Origin: Dendrocalamus latiflorus | Taxonomy: Eukaryota; Streptophyta; Magnoliopsida; Poales; Poaceae | Reading direction: 5' to 3' | Length of the DNA stretch: 64,000 nt | NCBI GenBank assembly: GCA_017311315.1 | Contig: CM029610.1 | Coordinates: 5,141,126 to 5,205,125, forward strand | Part shown: one piece after another, positions 1-13,300 of the stretch | Layout: every line of letters begins with the position of its first letter | Numbering within the stretch: position 1 is the first letter of the stretch | Position numbers and translations under genes: made by a program | Notes under the pieces: generated by a model | The model's input: only the letters and a program-made list of their open reading frames with translations | Database searches by the model: none | What the model was told of the DNA's origin: nothing

Positions 1-492
1 TTTAAGTCCATGTAATTTCAGCGTAAACTACAGAGCTAGATGACGCATGCCTACAAAGGAACTTGAAAAGAATATTCTGGAGAACATAAATCACCCATTT
101 CAACATTATCAATTTATCATCACTAGCTGCAGACAAGTTGAAATACTAACAAAATGATAGCAGGTAAGATCAGATAGCACTAACCTGTGAAAAATATCCC
201 TGAAAAATATCCTATTAATGCATCTGGTGAACCATTGGGGGGGGCCAGGCCCCTGCCCCCCCCCCCCCCCCCCCCCCTCTCTCCGCCCCTGCACTCATTG
301 CTCTAAATATAAGTTCACTTTGGAATGTTTTCCCTTGGCCTTTTCCACCCTAGAACCCTACATTGTGTGATGTTCATGTTATCAAATTAATGGAATGGAG
401 TGAGTCGATCGAGCATTGAAGAGTGTACAATCTTTTCTGAGGAAATTATCGACAAAGAGGTCATCGATGATGTTGCTTTGGGCATCGACGAC
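1..492. other. Flank of the solo LTR, no recognised gene
   Basis: No gene could be named here. A run of 22 C residues lies at about 256-277, just after a G-rich stretch. The last 90 bases read open on the plus strand, and the same frame continues past the LTR after 4588 for about 40 codons. The LTR may therefore have landed in an older coding or pseudo-coding sequence, but the translated sequence was not recognised. Confidence 0.3.
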
Positions 493-793
493 TGTAACAT
501 CCTGAAAATTTGAATTCGAAAATATAAAGTTTTTGATTTTCTTTTTGCATGTGGTTTATTTGAATTTGGAGTTTATGGGATTTAACTGAAAAATGTGGTG
601 AAGGTTCCAAACAGTTAAAAGGACCAAGAGGAAACAAGCATGTTTAAATAAAAGAAAATTTAAAATTTAAATACGAATCTGAAAAGATGATCCAGTATAA
701 GGAGAAAGAAACCTGAGTTAAAAATATAAAATCTCATTTTGAAAATAAAGGCATAAATAGCAATGAAAGCAAATGAGCAGAATATAAACACAA

Positions 794-794
<1 letters not shown>

Positions 795-859
<65 letters not shown>
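795..859. repeat. (CA)n(TA)n(TG)n microsatellite
   Basis: A CA run passes into a TA run and then a TG run, giving a near-perfect self-complementary tract inside the solo LTR. The matching place in the other LTR copy (about 56130-56175) has only a degenerate TATG/TATA tract, so it expanded after the copies separated. Confidence 0.8.
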
Positions 860-1574
860 ACAAATTGTGCAAGAAAGAGACTAACAGTATAGGAAATAGA
901 ATATGCAAAATTAAATAAACCCAGAATTTTATATTTGGATACATAAGTATACACCCACAAATACATACCCAAATGCAAAAAAATCTAAAAACAATAAATA
1001 AATAAATATTAGAGCCAGGCCGGCCAGAACCGGCGCAGCCCAGCACCAACCGCACGGCCCAATCGCGCAACGCGCGCGTGCGCGCCCCTGGCAAGCGGCC
1101 CCGCCCCGTTATTCTCTCTGCCGCTGGCCCCGCCTCGCGCCAGCGTCTTCCTCCTCCTCCCCCCGCGCGACCGCGCGTGCGCCTCGCTCAGAGCTTTTCC
1201 TCCCCGTGGCGCTCATGCCACCGCCAGCTTCGCCCGAGCCGTCCCGTCACCCGGTGGGAGCGCCTGTGAAGCCGTCACCGCCCCTGGTTTCGCCGCCTCC
1301 GCACCTGGAACGACACCGCCACCTGCAGCTTTCCCTCCGCCTGGTCACGCCGCTTGGCCGCGTGGCGCAAGCCCCCTGCGCCCGACGCGTGTGCGGCGCA
1401 AAGCTGCAGCCGGCAAGGGGAGGGTCACGCTCCAAATCCCTCCGCGAGACCTACCCGAGCGATCACGCGCGGCCCCGGATTCCCGCTGCCCCGCCTGCTA
1501 CGCCGTCCGCCATCACCGTCCGCTCCGACGCAACAGCTCGGGCAGCCGCCCGTTGCCCGCACTGCCCCGTCGCC

Positions 1575-1580
1575 TATAAA
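1575..1580 (+). promoter_or_regulatory. Probable LTR TATA box (solo LTR)
   Basis: TATAAA follows a GC-rich stretch. The other LTR copy has TATAAAA at the collinear place (56857-56863). Conservation of the motif between two diverged copies supports it as the U3/R core promoter. The transcription start was not mapped. Confidence 0.5.
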
Positions 1581-4500
1581 GCTAGCGTGCCCCTCCGTCC
1601 GCTCCGCCACACCTCGCTCTCCCTCCCACCACAGGCAATCGAGCGCTGAGCCCCCCAATGGCCGGCGAGCATCCTTCTTCCCCGTGGCCGGCCAACGAGC
1701 TCGCCGGTGATTCACGCCAAGATAGCCCAATGCCTTACACCCGAACCTTCCTTAGAGCCAGCCGAACTCATCCCCACCCTCCACCGAACTTCCCCGTGCC
1801 CGTAGCTCGCCGGCGTCGAGCCTCTCCCGAACCCGCCGCCGACCCACTTCCGGTGATCCCCGGCCGCCGCCGACACCTCAATCACCTTCCCCGTGACGCA
1901 AGGATTCCATTTCGCCCCTCACCCGACCCGCTCCGGCCACCACTCGCCGCCGGCACCGCCGCCCGCACGCCGCCCAACCTCCTCTGCTCTGCACCCCGGC
2001 TGCTTCTCTTCATTTGGGTTCTTCGGCCGCTTCTGTCAGGTAATACCCGAGGGCCGGGGTGGCTAACGGCGCACGTTCTCACCCCACCGGCCCGAGTTCG
2101 ATCCCTCCCTGCGCTATATTAGGCTAGGTTTTAGTTAATGATTTTTTTTGTATTAGTAAAGAGGATCCGGTACAAATCAGGATTTAATTAGTGAATAATA
2201 CAAAAGTTCATTAGGAAATAAATAAGCCTAATTAATATTCGGACAAGAGGAAATTAATGCTAATAACAATTAATTAGTAATCGATGGCCTCTATAAATAC
2301 AAATGTTGGATTAATACAATACACTCTCACTGACATGTGGGCCCCACCCTTCAGTGAGTGCAGAGTAAGGTCCTACATGACAGTGGTACCATGGGATGGG
2401 AATAAAAATAATAGAGGAAATTAAAATAGCCAGTGGGACCCACCTGTCATAGGTGCAGTGAATAGAAAATAAAATAAAAGAATAAATAGAAAATACACAG
2501 TGGGACCCACCCGTCAGATTTTAATAATTTCTGGATTTAAATCAAACTGAGAACTTTGAATATGCATAACTTATACATTTTAACTCCAAATTAAGTGAGA
2601 CAAATTTCTAAATTCATCTAAATTCAAGATCTATCAAATGGAACTGGAACCATGATTTTTAGAGTTCATTTGAATTTCTGGATATATTTTGAGTGATTGC
2701 TGCTTTTCTTTTTATTTGGTTTTCACGCACGATAAAATAGCGTACGAGGCTCAAGAGGAAGAAGCCGAAGCAGCCACCCTAGAAGCTCCAGAAAATCAAG
2801 ACCTCGACCCCTGTGACCAAGGCGAGTCAATACTTTGATCATGTTGAACCTACGTTTTCTGCAAATTACTTTGTTTTAAATTATCAAATTGTATGCTGTT
2901 ATTTTATATGCAAATACATGTTTAATTTAATATTCTAGTTATATGCCCATTGTTTACCTTGAATATTATTATACCTCCTTTGGAATAATTGAATGTGTGA
3001 ACTTTGTCGCCCTAGCAAAATGATAATAGTAACCTTGTGAAAATAAGTCACTAATTATACGCCATGCTTAGTACTGCATAGATACCTCAAACATCATTGT
3101 CATTTTTAAACATGAGAAACTGGTTTGGACAGTCATGGTGGGAATGACTGGTATATATTTGGACATGACTATTTTATGTTCCCAAAACCTCAACTTGCTT
3201 AAATATCTGGGCGGATGGTTTGAGTGTGTGTGTATGTGGTGCGGTGGAAGCACAAAGTGAGTAGTGGTAAATCCGCCCAGATACCACTAAGGATTGAATC
3301 TTGTCATGACTTCCTGTGTAAAACAAGTACAATCACAAGCCTGTAAAGTACAACTTGGCTTAGTAAATTTACCGGACCCTGGAAGTCATCATCACGGCAG
3401 TAGTGCAATTGGCGGCCTAGGTGGCAGGCTTGAATGGGACTCCCGCAAGTGGCGGCCTGGGTGGCAGGCTTGTGGGAGATGTTCTCTTGCGACGCGCTAG
3501 CAGTGTGGATAGCCAGCTGCTAGGCGTATAGGAGGGGAACATCCCGCACAACGAATGGGTCCCACCGCAAATGGGAGCAACCCAGGGGTGAGATGATGGA
3601 AGGGGCGAGGTACTTTGAACGGTTACTGTGATGGTTTGCTCAACCGCATGGCTAAGGAATCATGTGGGGGCAACGAGTGATCTGTCTCTTGTGAGTAAAG
3701 TGTGCAAACTCTGCAGAGTTAAAACTATTCGAATAGTCGTGCCCACGGTCAAGGGCGGACATGGGAACTTAACTAGATATAGTTCTATTTCGGAAATCTT
3801 GTTGGGTGACATTGGGAATGTGTAGGACTGCTGATGGTCCTGGTTTGGAATTGTCCTGGGTGTCGTCCCAGTGGTAAGTTAAGCGGCTATAACGCTGAAA
3901 TATGTAGATGATACAGATGCCATGTAATGGTGGATGGAACCTGTGTCAGTTATAAGATCAACTTACTTTACCAATATAGTCTTGAGTTTAAAACTGCTAG
4001 GTCTTAAGAAATTTTTAAGTAATTGTATTCAAAAGCACTCTTCGCAAAATAAAATAAGCCCGAGCCATCCTTTGACAAGCCATACATATTACATATCGCA
4101 TTCTGTGTGTTGGCTCGCGGAGCACGGGGTTGGAGTGCTCACACTCGCTTTTGCGATAAAATTCAAAAACAGGAACTCAAGGACATTACACCTATGAGGA
4201 GGCCCCTACCGACGTTGGCGGAAGCAAAGACGATAATTAAGGCGTAGGCCACGATGGTTAGACATTGACAAGTGGACTCTCGGCTTTGTGTGCCTATATG
4301 CTACCGAGTCCCTGGTGACATATACTGTACACATTACCCTACTGGTCGCTTGCCTGTGGATTTGGGTTTACTTTTGCTACTATTTCCGCTGCATGTATGT
4401 AATGAAGACATTTGGCCAAAGTGGCCCTTTTGTAAACTTTCACCCGATGTGGTGTATTTCAAATTATGTAATATTATTATGCGATGTATGACATGATTTA

Positions 4501-4588
4501 GCAAAGTACCTGTGTGCACTAACTACTGATCCAGGGATTAGTACAATGAAACACAGTAGATTCCGGATTGAAAAATCTGGGTCTGACA

Positions 4589-6660
4589 ACAACGCTATTC
4601 ATGTTGTCGGTCTCCTTGAGTCAGTAGAGGTAGTCATCGCCCTCGGCATCCATCGCCTCCCACGAGGACTACTTCGACAGCCTCCGTTGACCCCCTGCCT
4701 CCTCCTCATGGGCTAGGGAGGCGACGATGAGGAGGAGCTAAGAATGAATGGGAAGGTGGGGGAGCAGGGGTAGCCTCGATTGGGGTTTTGAGGTTCGAGT
4801 TTGGTTTTGGGCGAGAGGGGGAGATGAGACGATGGTGGTGGGAGGTGACGGTGAGGGAGGTGGTGGCCATGGTGGGGATAGTGTGTGTGATCGACAGCCG
4901 TTGGAGAGGCTTGGTAGGCTCATACAGCTGCCGTTCGCTTAGCCTTCGCACTCGCCGTCGACTAGGTTTGGGGGAAGACAGAGTTGGGGGAGGCAGTGCC
5001 GGGCTGAAGGGGGTCGATTGGCGCACCCTGGCCGGATCTAGAGAAGGGGAGGGTGTGTGTGATCGACGACCATTTGGGAGGCTTGGTAGGCTCGTACAAC
5101 TGCCGTTCGCATGGCCTTCACACTCGTCGTCGACTAGGTTTGGGGAGAAAAAGTTGGGGGAGGCGGTGTGATGCGGATGCGCATATGTCTTACACTTTTC
5201 AATTAAAAATATTATTTGACTGGAAGGAATTATTGAGCCGCATTAAATATTATCAGGTGAATTTGTTTCTTAATGAATTGCCTTGTATTGATGAGAACTT
5301 TATACTACCTAATGCAAGTTCTTTATGCATTCTTAGGTTTAAACAAATTGAAGACTTGAGAATCACTAGTAAAGAAGGAAGTCCAAGGATACAAGCAGAA
5401 GCAAGGAAGAAGTCACGTCGGCTCAGCCTACGCACGAGTGCACATTGAGCATAGAGTTATCACTGGCCTGCGTGCCGAGTATTTGATCGAAGTTTATTTA
5501 GTATACATTTTATTTATTTATTTATTTTTATTAGTGACCAGTCCGGCCCGTCCAACCGCACAGCGCTGGAGTTCGGCCCACTCAATCCCTTGCGTTCCCT
5601 GTGCGTGTGCATGAGGACCGTTGCCGTATAAAAGGCTGGAACGAAGAGACGAGAACGGGACGGACTAGAAATCAGAACACCATTACGTGACGGAGATGGA
5701 AACAGTGCCCGACTGGATAATTGAGATGGAGAGTGCTTTGTACATGAGTTTGAGTTTTTGATTTCCATCAAAAACTCAATAGAAGATTTATGAGTTCTTG
5801 CAATTTGAGATCGTTCAACCTTTCCGTTGGGAATTAGGAGCGCGATAGGGCTTTCGCTTGGTGGTCGTGAAGTCCGGCGTGTGTGATCTTGCGAATTAAA
5901 GAGCGTTCGTTCTTGCATTGGCAACGGAGGATCGCTACGATTCGAGAGGCTGCACGTGAGTATCCAATCCTACGTCGAGAAGATCGGGCGACCCCGTATC
6001 ACGGTGTCGTGCCGAAGGGGCTAATCGGAGGTAATGCACCCTGGCCGAATCTAGAGAGGGGAGAGGGGGCACGGGGCTAAGAGAGGCGCAGAGAGGGTCG
6101 ATCGGAGGTGTTGCACCCCTGCTGGATCCAGAGAGAGTGGAGGGTTAGGGGGGATACGGAGTCAAGGGAGGAGACGCGAGGCCCCTTGGTCAAAGACGAC
6201 GCACCCCGGCCAGATCCAGAAAGGGAGAGAAGGCAACGACTAGGTTGCTGGGAGGGGGAGCTCACAATGAAATCGGGAGGGGAGGGCACAAGCAAGAGAA
6301 TTGAGAGAGAGGAAGCGGGGAGATGGGCCTTTCTTGTCAGTACTTTTATTTTGAGAGGGAAAGAGACAGATGAACCATCACCAAGGGAAGATGAGATGAC
6401 ACAAACCACCACTAACTCTTTCTTTTAAGTAATAGAGTTTTTATTAAAATTATTTAAAGTACAATTATGAAAAGATATCATCATTGAAATACATAGTACA
6501 TTTGCTAGAATCGATCTTAGATTCTACGATGCGATTCTATCCGAGCATCACCGATTCGATTCAAGATCACGGTCCTGACAAACTTAGTTAAAATAAAAAC
6601 CTTGCACCTTGATTCAGTTCGATTGTCACGTCAGTATTACCACCAAATTGGCATGCTTCG
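4589..6660. other. Unassigned repetitive region upstream of CYP97B
   Basis: No gene was recognised. It holds a tandem duplication of about 115 bp (4881-4996 and 5053-5167), a TATAAAAGG tract at about 5627, and several degenerate copies of a GCACCCTGGCCGGATCTAGA-like phrase at about 5025, 6037, 6110 and 6197. The phrase and the AT-rich ATTTATTTATTT tract near 5515 resemble degraded transposon ends, but no element boundaries could be fixed. A 131-codon frame (5053-5448) contains a non-repetitive stretch from about 5185 that was not recognised. Confidence 0.35.
4881..5167. repeat. Two-copy direct repeat of about 115 bp
   Basis: Copies at 4881-4996 and 5053-5167 both begin GTGTGTGTGATCGAC, share GCTTGGTAGGCTC and CGTCGACTAGGTTTGGGG, and end AGTTGGGGGAGGC. 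They differ at scattered positions, so the duplication is not recent. Confidence 0.7.
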
Positions 6661-6689
6661 CTATTATTCCCCAGGGAGCGCTGCCATGT

Positions 6690-7012
6690 CGGCATTTTTA
6701 TGAAAGCGTCCTCCCATTTTTCGAAGTTACGTATCGGTCCTCGTTTTTTGTAGAAAGGCCTTCCGCGTGAGTGCTTTTGCGAGAAGGCCCTCTGCTTTTC
6801 TAAAATTACATATGGGCCCTCGTATTTTAGGGAGACCCTCCTTTTACGTGATTAAGCCCGATGATTTTTTGAAATTACGTACGGGTCCTCTGTTTTTCCA
6901 AAAAAGCTCTTCGCATTCTCAAGAAATACATATAGTCCTTGATTTGTTCAAAAAAACCCTTTATGAATTGTCCAATCTTATTTCGATACACGAGTGGTAG
7001 CTAGCGTGATAT
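6690..7012. repeat. Phrase-repeat element related to 28502-29292
   Basis: The segment is built from loosely repeated phrases of the type AAATTACGTAYRGGTCCTC followed by a T run and a pyrimidine-rich word. The same phrases, and the same closing word GGTAGCTAGCG, occur in the two tandem copies at 28502-29292. This indicates one dispersed repeat family. It lies about 380 bp upstream of the CYP97B start codon, so it may overlap the promoter. Confidence 0.55.
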
Positions 7013-7388
7013 ACCACCAAGCTTCCGTAGCTAGTATGGATAATGGATGTCCCATCCAAAGTGGTCTCGTAACGCCAAAGGCAAATTTCGCGACGAGTTT
7101 ACGGATCCCTCGTGAACCGCGAAAGCTTCATTGCTAGTGGTGGTATTTTCCTTGCAAGAGACCCGCTAGTGGAGCTGTGCACTGCTGCAGCTATATGATT
7201 CATCAACCGTGGGTGCGTGCCACGTCTCGCGACCGACCGCAATCCAACCCACTAAACACCGGCCAGGCCACGCCACGTTCCGTGGTCGGCGCGCTTTTCC
7301 GATCCCGATGGCACAGACCACCCGGCTGCGGTGGAAGAAACCCCCTTATCTACTCTCCACTCTCCGCCCCACTCCCAGCGCGCGCGCC

Positions 7389-10300
7389 ATGGCCGTGACC
7401 ACGACCGCGCCCACGCTCCTCCCGAGGCCCATCAGCGGCGCGCCCCACCTCTCCCCCTCCTCCTCCTCCTCCTCGGCAGCTCGCAGGAGGCGCCTCCTCA
7501 CCGCCAGGTACGGTCCGCCGCCTCCACAGCTCTCTCTGCTTGCCCGCCACCGCCTCCCGCGTGGACTGGATGCCCACCCACCAGCTGTTCGACCAATTGC
7601 CCCCTGTAGGCCTTTACCCATGCGGCGCCCTGCTTTGATTCTGTAGCTGGCCACGATGAGCAGTGCGGGCAGCTTGATCCTGCGGTCCTGCCCATTAAAC
7701 CAACAGGTTTCTCCCTTCCTTAACTTAGGGGTCTATCAGGTCCCAATTGATTGATACCATAATGCATGGCGGGTTGCTTTGGACCGACAAATTGTGCCGT
7801 AGTAGGAGCAGCAGTAGCAGCAGCACCAACAGCCGCGCCTGTTTCTTGTCAGATTAGTTCCCAGCTTTGGTAGTTACACAGTGTTGTTATTCACTTGCGC
7901 CTGTCCCTTACCGCTGGTGTTGATGCAGATGCCAATCGTCCAGCATCGACAAAACCAAGCCCAAGAGGAGCTTGCTCGACAACGCCAGCAACCTTCTCAC
8001 CAATGTGCTCAGCGGTGGCAGCCTCGCCAACATGCCGGTCGCCGAAGGTGCTGTCACCGATCTGTTCGGCCGGCCCCTTTTCTTTTCGCTCTACGATTGG
8101 TTCCTCGAGGTGCCTATCCCTTTCTGTCTCTTGCATTACTGATACCATTTAATGCCCAGCTTTGTTCCGATTAATGGGAACGTGTATTTTGTTGCACTCT
8201 GTGGAGATCAAATAGACACGTCTGTGAAATCAAACCTTCCATTATTTCATCTCCAAACGGAAGAGGGTATGGATTTAGTAATTCTGACTTGATGACCAGC
8301 TTAATGTTATAATGTTGACTTGATGATCACCTGAATGTTTTGATCCGAATACAGATTTTCAACTCCATATTCAGATACCATTTTTTTAGAATATGTCTTT
8401 AAATTCTTGTTCGAGTCCCAATATATGAACATTAGACCATCTCATAACATAGCAAGCTAAACCTCCCATTACTTCTTGCTTTAGTATCTATGTGCAATTG
8501 TGCACCATACATGCCATGAACATGTGGCCTCTCACTGCCCCTGTTGTGGACTCATATTGGGGAATGCATTATACGAGAAGATCTAGCAAGCGGCAGTCGG
8601 CGTTGCTTGAAGAACTGAACGAACAGAGCGACGCTGCGTCAACCGAAAATACCTGACGTGATACAGCTCACATGAAGATGCATTGCAGTTGCCATCGGTA
8701 ACACAGGTTTCAGTTTAGAAAGGGATAAAGTAAGTTAGTAAAGTATTGGCTGTTAAGTTATCCGTGCCATATATTAGGTAGGTTTCCGATTGAGAGCAGC
8801 AATTGGATAGATATGATGTTAGCTAGAGTTTGATTCCTAGTTGGTTTGTACAAGTCCTTTATAGACGTACTGAGGCTGTAAAGTGAAGGCTTAAGCAATA
8901 AGAAAACAATCTTCTTCTTCCTAAGTTTCAGAGCTGCGTCCTGGCCGGTGAAAATCCCGAGCTGGAGCCTACTCCCCGTTATCCCCTGCGATCAAACCCA
9001 AATTCCCAACGACATCTACTTCCTCATACCATTTAATGCCCAGCTTTGTTCCGATTAATGGGAATGTGTATTTTGTTGCACTCTGTGGAGATCGAATAGA
9101 CACATCCGTGAAAGCAAACCTTCCATTATTTCATCTCCAAACGGAAGAGGGTATGAATTTAGTAATTCTGACTTGATGACCAGCTTAATGTTATAATGTT
9201 GACTTTGATGATCACCTGAATGTTTTGCTCCGAATACAGTTTTTCAACTCCATATTCAAATACCATTTTTTAGAATATGTCTCTAAATTCTTGTTGAAGT
9301 CCCAATATATGCACCTTCAGATGCACACTAGACCATCTCATAAAATAGCAAACTAAATCTGCCATTGACTTCTTGCTTTAGTATCTATGTGCAATTGTGC
9401 ACCATACATGTCATGAACATGAGGCCTCTCACTGCCCGTATAGAAGTGAAATTAATTACACCTTTATGAGGAACATGACCAAAGATTAAAAAAAAAGACG
9501 AACCATTATGTAACAAGGAGATGAGATGCTAACAGTCCACATATGTTCTTTTTGTTCAATCTTTATTGCTGCAAATATGGTATTACTTTCATTTGATTCA
9601 ACACATTATTAACTACTTTACCATTATGTTCACGATAAAGTAACTATGAGGACAACTTCTGCAATACTAATGTATAGTGAACATTTGTATACAGCATGGC
9701 TCTGTTTACAAACTTGCTTTTGGACCCAAATCATTTGTTGTTGTCTCCGATCCTATTGTTGCAAGACACATCCTCCGAGAAAATGCTTTCTGTTATGATA
9801 AGGTATTTTTCTAATACATATTTTGTGAACACTTGTAATTGACCACATGGATTATCAACAAATTGGCTTCATGGATTATCAATAACTCTAGATGGATTCA
9901 GACAATAATTTTCTAATGCCCATGCTGATTTCTAAAATTCATTGCTTTCCTGCAACTGAATTTACACTTGCATCAGCACAGATCATGGATAACTGATGTT
10001 GCTGCTAAATTACTGGTTTGGTTTATTAGGTTTCTTTCTTACACATTTCTGTACTTGAAATCAGGGAGTTCTTGCCGAAATTTTAAAACCAATAATGGGG
10101 AAGGGTCTTATACCTGCCGACCTAGATACCTGGAAGCAAAGGAGAAAAGGTTAGAAAGGTCGGGTATTGAATCGTAGTTTGTGTACTTGTTTGCTTCGTG
10201 TGAAGTACCACATGTTTCTGTGCGCTAATGCTATGAATTAATTTTCTCATTAATTTTTTAGCCTGAGAAATTTTTGAGGTTATATTCTTAGTGATGGCGG

Positions 10301-13300
10301 CTCCAGGCATGCAAATTGATCCTAAGGCTTCTTTGGACCATGAATCAACTAGCATGATTTTTAAGATATCTTTAAATACAATCATTAATAGTAATTATTT
10401 TTTTATGAGGCATTTGATTGATATAATCAAACTATTTCACAGCTAATTTGAACTTTCTGTTTGCATTTCACATAATGTTTTGATGATGGTGTGCCTTGTC
10501 CAATCTATATGTTCTGCAGTTATAACACCTGGGTTCCATGCCTTATTCATAGAAGCTATGGTTAGAGTATTTACCAGATGTTCAGAGAGAACAATATTAA
10601 AGCTTGAAGAACTCACTGAAAAGGGAGACCATGAACAAAACTCTACCATAGTGGACCTTGAAGCTGAGTTCTCCAGTTTGGCTCTCGACATAATTGGCTT
10701 GGGTGTGTTCAATTTTGATTTTGACTCAGTTACTAAGGAATCTCCTGTAATCAAGGTTGGTACAACATCATATCTGTAGTTGTAATATTTTGTGACTATT
10801 TGTTCATAGGAAATGCATACATGGTACTTGTTTAGAGAAATCGAGTAAAAGTACAGAAAAATTTCCATCTTACATGCCCATCGTGAGTAGACTTGACATG
10901 CTTTTCTGCTATTTCTCCGTTCAATCCTTTGGGGGATTTCTATTTCTTTTGTGCAGGCAGTATATGGAACTCTTTTTGAAGCTGAGCACCGATCCACCTT
11001 TTACATTCCCTATTGGAATCTTCCTTTAGCTAGATGGGTAGTTCCAAGGCAGCGCAAGTTCCACAGTGACCTCAAGGTTATCAACGACTGCCTTGATAAT
11101 CTTATAAAAAATGCAAAAGAGACAAGACAGGTGTGCACAAACTGAAAATTTACACATGCATGGTGGCATTTTTAGGAGCTAGTAATTAGTTTTGTTAGTG
11201 TTGCAAACTTGCAATGTAGGAAGCTGATGTGGAAAAGCTCCAGCAAAGAGACTACTCATCTTTGAAGGTTGGCCGCTATTCCACCTTCCTGTCTTGGTTC
11301 ATTCTGGTAGTACCAGTTTGCCTGATAAAACATCTGGGGAGTTTTGTGAACAATGGTTCGTGCTCTTGCCATTATACTTGTAGGATGTCAGCTTGCTGAG
11401 GTTCCTTGTTGACATGCGGGGAGCTGATGTTGATGATCGCCAGGTAAATCACCAATACTATGTTGCGAGATCAGAGCATTTATATCTTGTCTGTTATACT
11501 GTCTAGTTCTTCCTGCACAGGGCAAATAACTTGACAAATATCATGGTTTGTGATAGCTTCGGGATGATCTTATGACAATGCTTATTGCTGGACATGAAAC
11601 AACTGCTGCTGTTCTGACATGGTCTGTTTTTCTACTAGCCCAGGTACACAAATGTTTTCACTAGCATGGATAGTTCATTAAATATAAATTACCTAGTTGA
11701 CTTGAATATCATCATACTGTACTGTGATGCAGAACCCTACCAAGATGAGAAAAGCCCAGGCAGAGGTTGATTCTGTACTCAACAATGGGGTAATTACAGT
11801 GGATCAGCTCAAGAAATTGGAGTATGTTACTACTTATATTACCATTTTTGTGAATTGAACCATGTTTTGATTCTTCTATATACTATCTTTTGATGATAAG
11901 TGTATATTGCTAAACAATTTCATCATATTGTTTGCAATGGCATATCATACACATGCAAAATCAATGGCTCTTTCTAACCTTCCATATCTTTTTAATAAGA
12001 GTTCGTTCCCAGTCTACTTTTAGACCAATTGCCATGGGGCAGCTTTATTTGAAAGCTAAAATGTTTTGAGTACAAGACTCCCACTATACTTGGCTTGGTT
12101 CTTGGTTATTCACAATTACATCCAATTTTCGCTGTAATTACTGACTATATTCATGCCTCACAAATGTTTTTCCATTCCACATTCTACATTTATATTGTGC
12201 TCTAGGTACATAAGATCGATCATTGTTGAAGCTCTTCGCCTGTATCCCCAGCCACCATTGTTAATCAGGCGTGCTCTCCAACCAGATAAATTGCCAGGTA
12301 CTGTCTTCTTAACGTCTTTAGCTTTCTCTTATCAATCTAAAACGGTGTGTTATGGTCACAAGGCAATTAGGCAGACACGTGCCATATATTGAAGCGCATG
12401 TGATGAGGCACTGAGGGTGCCATTTATCAGAACAGCAATACATACTAAATTAGCATGGCGCTATTTGGATGGTACCATCTAGGTTTCCACATTGTTCTAA
12501 AAAGCAGGGTTTTTTTGGTGTTTTTTGTATAAATAACCCATATTCTATTTGAAATAACAGTAATATACCCGCACAAACATTTTTTTTTATAGAAATGGGC
12601 TCTAGTCGCCTAACCGTTAGGCGACTAGAACCTATCGCCCAACGGCCGCGCTACACGCGAGCTGCCCGTGGGCCGTTGAGCGAAAGATTCCAGTCGCCCA
12701 ACGTTTGGGCTATTGCAGCCTGTTGTCCAGCGACTAGGCGACTACAATTGCAGTCGCTCAGCTGTGCAGTGACTGCAAATAAGCCATTCCTAGAGGTAGT
12801 ATGGATCAATCCATTTGTGATTTTCATAGATTATGAATGGTAGATAATCTGTTGGATTTGCAATAAGAGTTTGTGATCGTTGTATGTTGCTGTAGTGCAA
12901 GAAATTTTGTGAATTTTTTTTAAGAATGATTGAAATAACAACGATTGGTAAGTACGAAGATAAGTGATACTGTGATATAACCGAGAATTCATACACGAAA
13001 GAAAACTGGTTTTTAATGTTGTTGGATGACTTGCTACGGGAATAATTGAATGCGAAAAAACGAGGAAATATGCTTTCCGAATTAAAATAGACTTCATAAT
13101 ACAATTGGGAGTAACACGATGCGTAGGGTTTGATTATATGCATAGCAAAGAGCACCATGTACGATGCAACAAACCAAACTGCACATACGATACATATGCG
13201 TCTTTTTGGAATGGAACTAAATTTGACGGCCTGACCTACTACATAAACCGGTTCTATTTTTTTTTCTTGTGAGCTCGGCGTTGAACTCCTCGGTTGCCTC

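Larger units (their letters stand above)
493..4588 (+). mobile_element. Solo LTR of a Ty3/gypsy retrotransposon
   Basis: It starts TGTAACATCC and ends GGTCTGACA, as does the 5' LTR at 55836-60610, and the two copies are collinear. Both have an AT-rich head, a GC-rich block with a TATA box, the tract with GACAAATTTCTAAATTCATC, an AAGGCGAGTCAATACTTTGATC tract, and a common tail. Flanking 5-mers are ACGAC (488-492) and ACAAC (4589-4593), a target-site duplication with one difference. No internal domain follows, so this is a solo LTR left by LTR-LTR recombination. ORFs inside its GC-rich part are not regarded as genes. Confidence 0.85.

Noticed and set aside
660..1094. 144-codon minus-strand hydrophobic frame
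   Set aside because: Its centre is translation of the CA/TA/TG microsatellite, and it lies in AT-rich LTR sequence.
1078..2122. Overlapping Pro/Arg-rich frames at 1.1-2.1 kb
   Set aside because: They lie in the GC-rich promoter part of the solo LTR. The same part of the other LTR gives different frames, so no conserved protein exists.
12490..12515. A 9-bp target duplication for the MULE
   Set aside because: Flanks near 12500 and 19157 were compared in several registers and no convincing 8-11 bp match was found, so none is claimed.
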